A DNA stretch of 22,445 nt from CALARM01 sp964431735. Lineage in GTDB: Bacteria; Vulcanimicrobiota; SpSt-956; JAKJGF01. The DNA is taken from positions 1 to 22,445 of the forward strand of contig CAYSLJ010000117.1 of the NCBI GenBank assembly GCA_964431735.1. The letters are read 5' to 3'. Made by a program: the position numbers and the translations under genes. The notes under the pieces were generated by a model. The model had not been told where the DNA came from. It ran no database searches and was given only the letters and a program-made list of their open reading frames with translations. Shown in pieces: positions 1-6,438 of the stretch (the stretch's first letter is position 1; each line of letters starts with the position of its first letter).

Positions 1-174
1 TAATTAAAAGCCTGTCTTCATCTATATAAAATTTTACTGTGGCAACAGGCATAAATATTTTTAAACCTATTATAATTCAACGGAATTTTTAAGTCAAACT
101 AAAGAGTAAAATAAGTAAAACTTTATATATTTAAAGGTCAAATAGATTACCTTAAAAAATGGCAGGTGATTTTA
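1..174. other. AT-rich leader region, no gene seen
   Basis: I see no convincing coding frame here. A GCCTGT (11-16) could pair with ACAGGC (46-51) across a 29-base loop, followed by an AT-rich run. This might be a weak terminator of a gene left of the window, but the stem is only six pairs. A TATAAT at 71-76 lacks a recognisable -35 box. The AT-rich character fits an intergenic promoter region for the gene at 214. Confidence 0.35.
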
Positions 175-204
175 TATACAATGGAAAAAGAAATATGATA
201 TAAT
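175..204 (+). promoter_or_regulatory. Extended -10 promoter of the 6-phosphogluconolactonase gene
   Basis: TATAAT at 199-204 is preceded by TG at 196-197, an extended -10 element. TATACA at 175-180 is a four-of-six -35 box with an 18-bp spacer. The expected start site is near 210-214, at or within a few bases of the ATG at 214. No Shine-Dalgarno sequence lies in front of that ATG. The transcript may therefore be leaderless or nearly so. Confidence 0.5.
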
Positions 205-213
205 ATTAAAATT

Positions 214-939
214 ATGAAAAAAGTATATAATAATTATAACATTATTGTAGATGGCAATATTTATTCAGTTATAAAAGATGCTCTCCTGTTGAAGATAAAG
301 GCTCATCTGTCAGTGAATCAATTTTTTTCTATTGCCCTTTCAGGTGGCAATACTCCGAAAAAGCTATACAATCTTCTGGCCGATGAATTGCTTCCATGGA
401 GTAGAATAAAGATATTTCCTGTAGATGAAAGGGTTGTCCCTCCGGACAGTAATGGTTTTAACTGGAAGATGATAGAAGAGACATTTCTCGGAAAACTTCA
501 GGAAAAACCTCGTATTTTTCCTCCTGTTGATATACATGTTGATCCTGAGAAATTTTCTTTGGATTTAGAAGAAACCCTTAAAAGAGAACTTCCCGTGACA
601 GAAGAGGGAATACCTGTAATAGATCTTATGATACTTGGAACCGGCACAGACGGACACTGTGCATCAATCTTTCCGGGAAACAGTGCTTTTAAAGAAGAAA
701 AAAGACTTGTAATGGTTACGGAAGGGCCTCCTCCTTTTGAGAAGAGGATAACCTGCACTTTCCCTCTTATTTCTTCTGCACAGGAGAGATGGTTTCTTGT
801 TACAGGTTATGACAAAAAAGAAATTCTCCATAAAATATTTAAAAATACGGATAAAGAACTTCCTGCATGTAAAATAGGGCGCAATGAGCCTTCACTATGG
901 TTTCTTGATACTGCATCTTTACCTGAATTCATAAGATAA
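214..939 (+). CDS. pgl: 6-phosphogluconolactonase (DevB/SOL family)
   Basis: Hydrolyses 6-phosphogluconolactone to 6-phosphogluconate, the second step of the oxidative pentose phosphate pathway, in the cytoplasm. The 241 aa match the usual family length. Seen in the sequence: the N-terminal sugar-phosphate motif ALSGGNTPKKLY (about residues 42-53), PVDERVVPPDSNGFN (about 69-83), and ILGTGTDGHCASIFPG (about 140-155), the 6PGL form of the DGH loop. The related glucosamine-6-phosphate deaminases (NagB) have DGHIAFNEPG there, so NagB is less likely. No glucose-6-phosphate dehydrogenase is in the window. The next gene, 68 bp downstream on the same strand, is a GlmS-like sugar-phosphate enzyme, so the two may form an operon. 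The start lacks a Shine-Dalgarno site and sits directly behind a -10 box. Confidence 0.9.
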   Translation: MKKVYNNYNIIVDGNIYSVIKDALLLKIKAHLSVNQFFSIALSGGNTPKKLYNLLADELLPWSRIKIFPVDERVVPPDSNGFNWKMIEETFLGKLQEKPRIFPPVDIHVDPEKFSLDLEETLKRELPVTEEGIPVIDLMILGTGTDGHCASIFPGNSAFKEEKRLVMVTEGPPPFEKRITCTFPLISSAQERWFLVTGYDKKEILHKIFKNTDKELPACKIGRNEPSLWFLDTASLPEFIR

Positions 940-959
940 TCATTTAAATATGAATGATC

Positions 960-987
960 CTGAAAAACGTCGCGTCAAGCGTCACGA
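960..987 (-). repeat. Heptamer repeat array, 3-4 units, minus orientation
   Basis: Read on the minus strand, the units are TCGTGAC (987-981), GCTTGAC (980-974), GCGACGT (973-967) and a weak fourth (966-960). This is the same 7-bp register as the other arrays in the window. It fills the gap between the lactonase stop and the ribosome-binding site of the GlmS-like gene. A TATAAT at 988-993 abuts it, but initiation there would start inside the GGAGG, so I do not call it a promoter. Confidence 0.6.
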
Positions 988-1007
988 TATAATAATGGAG
1001 GATGTTT

Positions 1008-4000
1008 ATGTGTGGAATAAGCGGTATAGTACACAATATTAAAGAAAATATTATTAAATTTAATCCGGATATGATCAATCTTATTAAAGATAGATTGAAA
1101 AGTATGTCCTGTGACAGCCCTGAAGGGTTTTTAGAAATTTTAAGTGACATTGAACTATTTGTGGATAATTTATTTGCTTTTGGAAATTTTTATGAGATTT
1201 ATAGTTCTCCTCTGGCCAGAGGCACAGTAGAGGAACTGGCCGGTTCACTCGATCAGTCTGAAAGAGAACTGGACAGGTTTATAAAACATTCAGGTGTTTC
1301 CATATCAATGGATGTGCTTGAACAATTTAATTCAGTCTTTATAAGAGTGAGAGATTTAATATGGAGGATAAGAGAAGATCTGTTTAAAAATATTTCAAAA
1401 ATTAAAAATCTGGCACAGGATTCAAATCTGGAAGAAAAAGAACATTTTATCCATGAGCTGTGGAAATTAAATTTTACTCTGAATAATTTAAACAGACTTG
1501 AAGTGAGGGGAAGAGATTCTGCCGGTTTATCCTGTATTGTATCCTTTGAGAATTCATCAGGATTAAAGAATTTTAAAGAGACTCTTCAGGAAAAGCTCAA
1601 ACACGATTATGAAGAGAGGATAAGATTAAAAGATTTTGTGAACTGTGCCATTGTAGAAGCCTCTTCCTGTAACAGTAAAGATATGGATTCCCTTGTTTTT
1701 ACCTTTAAAGTTGCAGAAGAAATAGGGAAGATGGGAGACAATGTAGCTACTTTAAGAAAAACTATTCAGGAAGATAAGATCTTTCTTACTGCTCTCTCCG
1801 GTAAAGAAAGGAAGATAAATATGCTTGCCCATACAAGGTGGGCATCAAACGGTATTATAAACCAGCAGAACTGCCACCCTGTAAACAATCAGACAGAACC
1901 ACTGCCGGGAACAGAGAGTATGAACAAAGATTATTTAATTTCTGCCGTATTGAACGGAGATATTGATAATTTTCAGGAACTGAAAGAAAAATTTTCTTCT
2001 CTTACAGGGAGAAAAATAAGTGACAATGTAACTACTGATGCCAAGATTATACCTCTTATAGTAGAAAAATTTTACGAAGAAACAGGAAATCTTTATGAAT
2101 CTTTCCGTATGGCTTTAAATGAATTCAGGGGGTCTATGGCTATAGCCATGCACAGTACCATTGAACCTGAAAAGGTATATCTGGCTTTAAGAGGAAGCGG
2201 TCAGGCTCTATTTGTAGGTTTTGCTAACGGAGGTTATGTTTTTGCTTCAGAACTTTACGGCATAGTGGAAGAGAGTTCCCGTTTTATAAAACTTGATGGT
2301 GAAAAAGAGAGAATTACAGGAAATCCTTCAACACAGGGACAGATTTTTGTCCTGGATCAATCTGTTACCGGCGGAATAGAATTTATAAAAGCCTTTTATT
2401 TTGACGGAGTACCTCTCGTTATTACTGAGAAAGACATTAAAAAGTCGGAGATAAATACGAGAGATATTAATATAGGCCAGTATCCTCATTTTCTTTTGAA
2501 GGAGATTTCCGAATCGCCCCTTTCTGTAGAAAAAACTCTGAGAGGAAAATTTGAAATCAGAGAAACTTCTTCAGGGGTACTTCCTTTCTTCAATCTGGGT
2601 AAAGAAATAATACCGGACCTTGTTGTAAACAAACTTAAAAGGGGAGATATAAAGAAAATATGTGTTATAGGTCAGGGAACAGCCAGTATAGCAGGTAACG
2701 GTATAGCGAATTTTATGAGTCGTGTTCTGTCCTCCTCAGGAATTCAGATAATGAGTACGAAAGCTACCGAACTGTCAGGATTTTTACTGGAAGATGATAT
2801 GAGCGGTCTTCTTGCCATAGCTGTTTCTCAATCAGGAACAACTACAGATACGAACAGGACTGTTGACCTTCTGAGAGCCCGTGGCGCCCGCGTTATTTCT
2901 ATTGTAAACAGAAGGAATTCCGATCTTGTTTATAAATCAGACGGTGTCTTTTATACCAGTGACGGCAGAGATATAGAAATGTCAGTTGCTTCGACAAAGG
3001 CTTTTTATTCACAGATAGTATCCGGTACTATTATTGCTCTTTATTTTGCCGGAATTTTATCCACTCTGTCATCTTATGAGATAGTTCAGGAATTAAGAGA
3101 ACTTCAATCATTACCTGATAAAATGTACAGTATGCTCTCACAGAAAGATGATGTGAGAGAAGTAGCGGAGAAATATGCTGTTACAAAAAAATACTGGGCC
3201 GTAGTGGGCAGCGGCCCCTATAAGGTCGCATCAGATGAAATAAGAATAAAATTGAGTGAACTCTGTTATAAATCAATAGCTTCCGATACTACTGAAGATA
3301 AAAAACATATTGATTTATCGTCGGAACCTCTTGTTATTATCTGTGTGGCAGGTGTAAGCGGCAGTAATCTCCATGACATGGTAAAAGAAGTGGCCATATT
3401 TAAAGCTCATAAAGCCTGTCCTGTAGTTATTGCGACAGAAGACCAGGAACCTCTATTCAAACCTTACGCAAAGGGCATAATTAAAACCCCTCACGCTTCA
3501 GGAGTTGTTTCTGTACTTCTTAATACAATGGCAGGACATTTATGGGGTTATTATGCGGCAAGGGCGATAGATAACAGTGCAGCTATATTAAAAACTGCCA
3601 GAGCTTCTACTGTTGAAGCACTGGTTAATTCTACAAGAGGAGATTTATATGAAGACAGAGCCATTATAAAATCTCTTTCCAGAAAACTTTATGCTCCATG
3701 TAAAGAGTTTTTTAGCAGGCTCAGAAACGGTTTATATAACAGCTGTCTTGAAGTCAATACTGCATCGGAATTGAGTCTTTTATTAAAATATGTACAGGGA
3801 AAAATTCCTCTCGAAGATTTTGAAATTGATTTCGGTAAATCAGGGAGCCTTAATACTGTATTAAATGAAACAGTGAGGTTTTTATCTTCTGCCATAGCGG
3901 ATCTGACAAGGCCTATAGACGCAATAAAACATCAGGCAAAAACTGTTACTGTCGGTATTTCACGTCTTGAGGAAATACCTGAAGGTCTTATATTTGAAAC

Positions 4001-4562
4001 ACTGAAAGAAGAAAATATTTCTCTTAATAATATAACCTATCAGAACACTTTTATACTTCAGTCCATAAATCCTGCTGTTGACCATATTACAGGTCTCAGT
4101 TTTTATGAAATTACAGACCTCGATCCTCTGGGATATCCTGCAGATAATACACAGATAATTACTCTTTATAAAAAAGGAAGTGTTATGTCTCTATCATCTC
4201 GATCAGATAAAGGCTGTCTCCTTATAGGGAGAAAGAGAAGTGTTGTAGCAAAAAACCGTGTTTTTGCAGGACGGGGTAACAGTGATGAAAGGCCTATAAT
4301 AATAATACCTTTACTCGATAAAGGTATATGCCGTAATCTTCTTCTTCTTCATACGGAATTTAAAGAAAAAGCAGATATTCAGAGTAAAGTTATATTACTG
4401 AAGGCTCTTGATAAATATGAAGATATAAAATATACAGTTACTGAAATGAATATAATCTGGGATGATCTTATCCTTGAGCATTTAACTCCTTTAGATCTCA
4501 TTTCAGAAGATCCCGATCATATAGCAGAACTGATTTCCTGTTATATCAGTGCAGAGATTTAA
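1008..4562 (+). CDS. Giant GlmS-like protein: glutamine amidotransferase plus two SIS domains plus C-terminal extension
   Basis: Resembles glucosamine-fructose-6-phosphate aminotransferase, which uses glutamine nitrogen to make glucosamine-6-phosphate for cell-wall precursors. GGAGG at 997-1001 touches the first ATG (1002) but is six bases before the ATG at 1008. That start gives MCGISG, with Cys2 as the Ntn nucleophile, so 1008 is chosen (1184 aa; usual GlmS is about 610). Glutaminase motifs survive: RGRDSAG (about 167), HTRWASNG (about 275), LNGDIDN (about 315) and TTDAK (about 342). They are split by insertions of about 140 and 60 residues. SIS1 holds GQGTASIAG (about 555) and SQSGTTTDT (about 607); SIS2 holds VVGSGPYKVASDE (about 732) and KKHIDL. 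KTARASTVE (about 862) resembles the GlmS C-tail. About 310 further residues match nothing I recognise. Fold certain; substrate uncertain. Confidence 0.8.
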   Translation: MCGISGIVHNIKENIIKFNPDMINLIKDRLKSMSCDSPEGFLEILSDIELFVDNLFAFGNFYEIYSSPLARGTVEELAGSLDQSERELDRFIKHSGVSISMDVLEQFNSVFIRVRDLIWRIREDLFKNISKIKNLAQDSNLEEKEHFIHELWKLNFTLNNLNRLEVRGRDSAGLSCIVSFENSSGLKNFKETLQEKLKHDYEERIRLKDFVNCAIVEASSCNSKDMDSLVFTFKVAEEIGKMGDNVATLRKTIQEDKIFLTALSGKERKINMLAHTRWASNGIINQQNCHPVNNQTEPLPGTESMNKDYLISAVLNGDIDNFQELKEKFSSLTGRKISDNVTTDAKIIPLIVEKFYEETGNLYESFRMALNEFRGSMAIAMHSTIEPEKVYLALRGSGQALFVGFANGGYVFASELYGIVEESSRFIKLDGEKERITGNPSTQGQIFVLDQSVTGGIEFIKAFYFDGVPLVITEKDIKKSEINTRDINIGQYPHFLLKEISESPLSVEKTLRGKFEIRETSSGVLPFFNLGKEIIPDLVVNKLKRGDIKKICVIGQGTASIAGNGIANFMSRVLSSSGIQIMSTKATELSGFLLEDDMSGLLAIAVSQSGTTTDTNRTVDLLRARGARVISIVNRRNSDLVYKSDGVFYTSDGRDIEMSVASTKAFYSQIVSGTIIALYFAGILSTLSSYEIVQELRELQSLPDKMYSMLSQKDDVREVAEKYAVTKKYWAVVGSGPYKVASDEIRIKLSELCYKSIASDTTEDKKHIDLSSEPLVIICVAGVSGSNLHDMVKEVAIFKAHKACPVVIATEDQEPLFKPYAKGIIKTPHASGVVSVLLNTMAGHLWGYYAARAIDNSAAILKTARASTVEALVNSTRGDLYEDRAIIKSLSRKLYAPCKEFFSRLRNGLYNSCLEVNTASELSLLLKYVQGKIPLEDFEIDFGKSGSLNTVLNETVRFLSSAIADLTRPIDAIKHQAKTVTVGISRLEEIPEGLIFETLKEENISLNNITYQNTFILQSINPAVDHITGLSFYEITDLDPLGYPADNTQIITLYKKGSVMSLSSRSDKGCLLIGRKRSVVAKNRVFAGRGNSDERPIIIIPLLDKGICRNLLLLHTEFKEKADIQSKVILLKALDKYEDIKYTVTEMNIIWDDLILEHLTPLDLISEDPDHIAELISCYISAEI

Positions 4563-4604
4563 CTGGTGCCATGTTTTTACTGCCTTTATAGTTAAACAGA
4601 TTTT

Positions 4605-4663
4605 GGGTTATGGGTGTCGGGTGATTGACAATTTCTTAATCTATCACCCGACACCCATAACCC
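4605..4663. repeat. Perfect 21-bp inverted repeat made of heptamers, between convergent genes
   Basis: The left arm (4605-4625) is three heptamers: GGGTTAT, GGGTGTC and GGGTGAT. The right arm (4643-4663) is its exact reverse complement, with a 17-base loop between. All 21 positions pair. The locus lies between the convergent ends of the GlmS-like gene (4562) and the small secreted protein (4716). Neither side has a strong T run, so it is not a textbook intrinsic terminator, though it could still stop or stabilise both transcripts. The rest of 4563-4715 holds a short hairpin, TGACCG/CGGTCA, at 4698-4712, just beyond the stop of the minus-strand gene. Confidence 0.9.
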
Positions 4664-4715
4664 TCATTTTCGACAGTTCGCTACTCACTAACAACCATGA
4701 CCGAACCGGTCACAT

Positions 4716-5108
4716 TTATCTTGGCCCGGGAGGGCGTTCCTGTGATGGAGGAGGGGGATGACAGCCATGACGACGGTGGAATATCCAGGGATAAAATAAC
4801 CAGTCCATTTCACCATATTCCCATCTGTCATAATATTTGTAAATAACCGGCGGCCTGTAGAAACCTGTCATATCGCCGTTATTTTCAAGGATAAAATTCA
4901 TCACCTTTTCCCCGACTCCTGCTTCTTTGAGTTCCTGTATGTCTTCAGGACTCAGTTTTAAATCAGCCTGTGCTCTCAGGTGTGTTATAATGACCTCTTC
5001 CCTTGTACCGGCTCTGGTAAGTTTTATTATATCCTCTTTTGTTATAGTCCATGCTGTGGATGTGAGAGATATTATAAATATAAATAAGAGAAGTACATGT
5101 TTTTTCAT
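4716..5108 (-). CDS. Small secreted protein with signal peptide, function unknown
   Basis: A 130-aa protein. Residues 1-20 form a signal peptide (Lys-Lys, hydrophobic core LLLFIFIISLTS, then TAWT). Residues 22-75 hold a helical module containing ITKEDIIKLTRAGTREEVII and LSPEDIQELKEAGVGEKVMNFI, two helix-pair units typical of small exported proteins of unknown role. The tail is rich in aromatic residues, His and Pro (WEYGEMDWLFYPWIF, then HGCHPPPP). A purine-rich AAAGGGGG seven bases before the ATG supports the start. It lies 61 bp after the cyclophilin lipoprotein gene on the same strand and probably shares its transcript. No function is assigned. Confidence 0.7.
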   Translation of the reverse strand: MKKHVLLLFIFIISLTSTAWTITKEDIIKLTRAGTREEVIITHLRAQADLKLSPEDIQELKEAGVGEKVMNFILENNGDMTGFYRPPVIYKYYDRWEYGEMDWLFYPWIFHRRHGCHPPPPSQERPPGPR

Positions 5109-5124
5109 AATAATCCCCCTTTTT

Positions 5125-5159
5125 CAGTGAACTGTGACCGGTTATCAATGACCCGGTTT
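5125..5159 (+). repeat. Heptamer repeat array, 5 units, plus orientation
   Basis: Units in strict 7-bp register: CAGTGAA (5125), CTGTGAC (5132), CGGTTAT (5139), CAATGAC (5146) and CCGGTTT (5153). The array occupies most of the gap between the stop of the cyclophilin gene (5170) and the ribosome-binding site of the next gene. The G-rich strand is antisense to both genes. Copies are more diverged here than at 18251-18341. Confidence 0.55.
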
Positions 5160-5169
5160 TCAGTCAATG

Positions 5170-5901
5170 TTACTGTTGTTCGCTGCTTTTTTTTACCTCT
5201 TTCCCTTTCAGCTCTTCCGGTAATTCTCCGATTATTTTAATTTCCTCGATTTTATCGCCAGGGTCAATCTCTTTTGCCACTTCAAATCCTTCCGTTACTT
5301 TGCCGAATACTGTGTATTGATTGTCAAGGTGTTTACAGTGTTGTCTTGAAAGACATATAAAAAATTGACTTCCTGCACTGTCAGGGTCCATTGCTCTCGC
5401 CATTGAGAGTATACCTTCTTCATGTTTTATGTCATTAAATTCTGCAGGGATTGTATATCCCGGCCCCCCCTCTCCTGTGCCTTCAGGATCTCCTCCCTGA
5501 ATTACAAAGTCCGGTTCTACCCTGTGGAAAGTCAGACCGTTATAAAATTTCTTCTTGCTCAGGGTGACAAAACTGATTACAGTATTCGGTGCAACATCAG
5601 GATAAAGTTCACCTTTCATAGTTCCTTTCGATGTTTTCATTTCGAATAAAAGTTTTCCCTTTTCTTCCGATTTATCCGATGTTTTATCCTGTTCTTCCTC
5701 CGTGTTTGCTGCAACATCCTTCACCGGTGTTTCCTGCGTGGCCGGTGTTTTACCCTGTTCTGCCAGTGGAGTCTCTGGATTACCTGTAGAAGGTGTTTCC
5801 TGTGTGGCTGATGTTTTATCGGAATTTTCTTTTCCGTTACATCCTGTAAAGATCATTAATACTACCAGAGATATTAAAGCTATTGTTTTTAATGTTTTCA
5901 T
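5170..5901 (-). CDS. Cyclophilin-type peptidyl-prolyl cis-trans isomerase lipoprotein
   Basis: Catalyses proline cis-trans isomerisation, here in the envelope as a folding factor. Residues 1-21 are a lipoprotein signal with lipobox IFTGC, lipidated Cys21, and Asn at +2. Residues 22-83 are a Thr/Pro/Glu-rich linker with two near-copies of ATQETP, a small internal duplication also visible in the DNA. The cyclophilin domain (about 84-232) carries FHRV (125-128), FVIQGGD (132-138) and SAGSQFFI (175-182), which include the catalytic Arg and the substrate-pocket Phe and Gln residues. LDNQYTVFGKV (192-202) is also present, without the Trp of cyclosporin-sensitive eukaryotic forms. AAGGAG lies 11 bases before the ATG. 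The small secreted protein at 4716-5108 follows on the same strand. Confidence 0.9.
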   Translation of the reverse strand: MKTLKTIALISLVVLMIFTGCNGKENSDKTSATQETPSTGNPETPLAEQGKTPATQETPVKDVAANTEEEQDKTSDKSEEKGKLLFEMKTSKGTMKGELYPDVAPNTVISFVTLSKKKFYNGLTFHRVEPDFVIQGGDPEGTGEGGPGYTIPAEFNDIKHEEGILSMARAMDPDSAGSQFFICLSRQHCKHLDNQYTVFGKVTEGFEVAKEIDPGDKIEEIKIIGELPEELKGKEVKKSSEQQ

Positions 5902-5940
5902 ATGTTTATTTACTCCTTTTTTATAATCGTAATGGGGAAT

Positions 5941-5968
5941 GTGTGACAGGTGATTTGTGATGTGTTAT
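5941..5968 (+). repeat. Heptamer repeat array, 4 units, plus orientation
   Basis: Units GTGTGAC, AGGTGAT, TTGTGAT and GTGTTAT run in 7-bp register upstream of the cyclophilin gene. They face the opposite-orientation array at 5990-6045, about 21 bp away. Together they fill nearly all of the gap 5902-6039. Confidence 0.6.
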
Positions 5969-5989
5969 ATAACTTTACACCTTTTACTA

Positions 5990-6045
5990 CTCCCTGCTCA
6001 ACCTTCGCTTTTCATTCTTCACTTTTCACCTTCCACTCTTCACCC
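5990..6045 (-). repeat. Heptamer repeat array, 8 units, minus orientation, containing a gene's stop codon
   Basis: Read on the minus strand from 6045, the units are GGGTGAA, GAGTGGA, AGGTGAA, AAGTGAA, GAATGAA, AAGCGAA, GGTTGAG and CAGGGAG, all in register. The sequence is close to the plus-strand array at 18251-18341. The TGA in the first unit (6042-6040) is the stop codon of the zinc-ribbon gene, so the array begins inside that coding sequence. Confidence 0.8.
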
Positions 6046-6438
6046 CTTGACTTCTTTCTCTATAGTCTTCTCCAGAATTTTTCTTACATCAACGGTTGGC
6101 TTTTTTATTTTCTCTTCTCCCTTTCCCTTTTCTGCCAGTTTTTTTTTCTCTTCCCACTCTTTTATATTATACCCTGATTTTGTACAGAACATAGCACTTA
6201 TATGATGTGTGGTGAGACAGAAAGGGCATTTTTTCTTTATTCTCGTGCCACATTGCTGACAGAAATCACTTTTTTCCAGGTTATCACTGTGACATGATGG
6301 GCATCTGTAACCGATAGTTGCTATAACAAGATTTTCCTCTTTTATCTTGAGTTTACTGCCACAGTAATTACATGTAAGATTGAAATCTATTTCACTGGCA
6401 CCGCAGTTAGGACATTTTTCAGATGTAAAATCTGTCAC
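6040..6438 (-). CDS. Zinc-ribbon protein, partner of the TROVE-VWA gene
   Basis: A 132-aa cytoplasmic protein with tandem zinc ribbons. The first pairs CPNC (about 9-12) with CNYC (about 23-26). The second pairs CPSC (about 46-49) with FCQQC (about 59-63). The third begins with CPFC (about 71-74) but ends FCTKSG, where CTKCG would be expected, so one ligand is lost unless a His of THHIS substitutes. The tail (about 95-132) is Lys/Glu-rich and helical. The start is GTG at 6438, overlapping the TGA of the upstream gene in GTGA. A strong AAGGGAGG sits inside that gene's last codons, which implies translational coupling. The stop TGA comes from a heptamer repeat. Role unknown; RNA or protein binding as a partner of the TROVE-like protein is inferred from coupling only. 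Confidence 0.75.
   Translation of the reverse strand: MTDFTSEKCPNCGASEIDFNLTCNYCGSKLKIKEENLVIATIGYRCPSCHSDNLEKSDFCQQCGTRIKKKCPFCLTTHHISAMFCTKSGYNIKEWEEKKKLAEKGKGEEKIKKPTVDVRKILEKTIEKEVKG

Noticed and set aside
988..993. TATAAT in front of the GlmS-like gene as its promoter
   Set aside because: Initiation would fall within the GGAGG ribosome-binding site and there is no -35 box; read-through from the lactonase gene is more likely.
4549..4761. A 70-codon plus-strand open frame after the GlmS-like gene
   Set aside because: It runs through the perfect inverted repeat and the antisense of the small secreted protein, and has no ribosome-binding site or recognisable composition.
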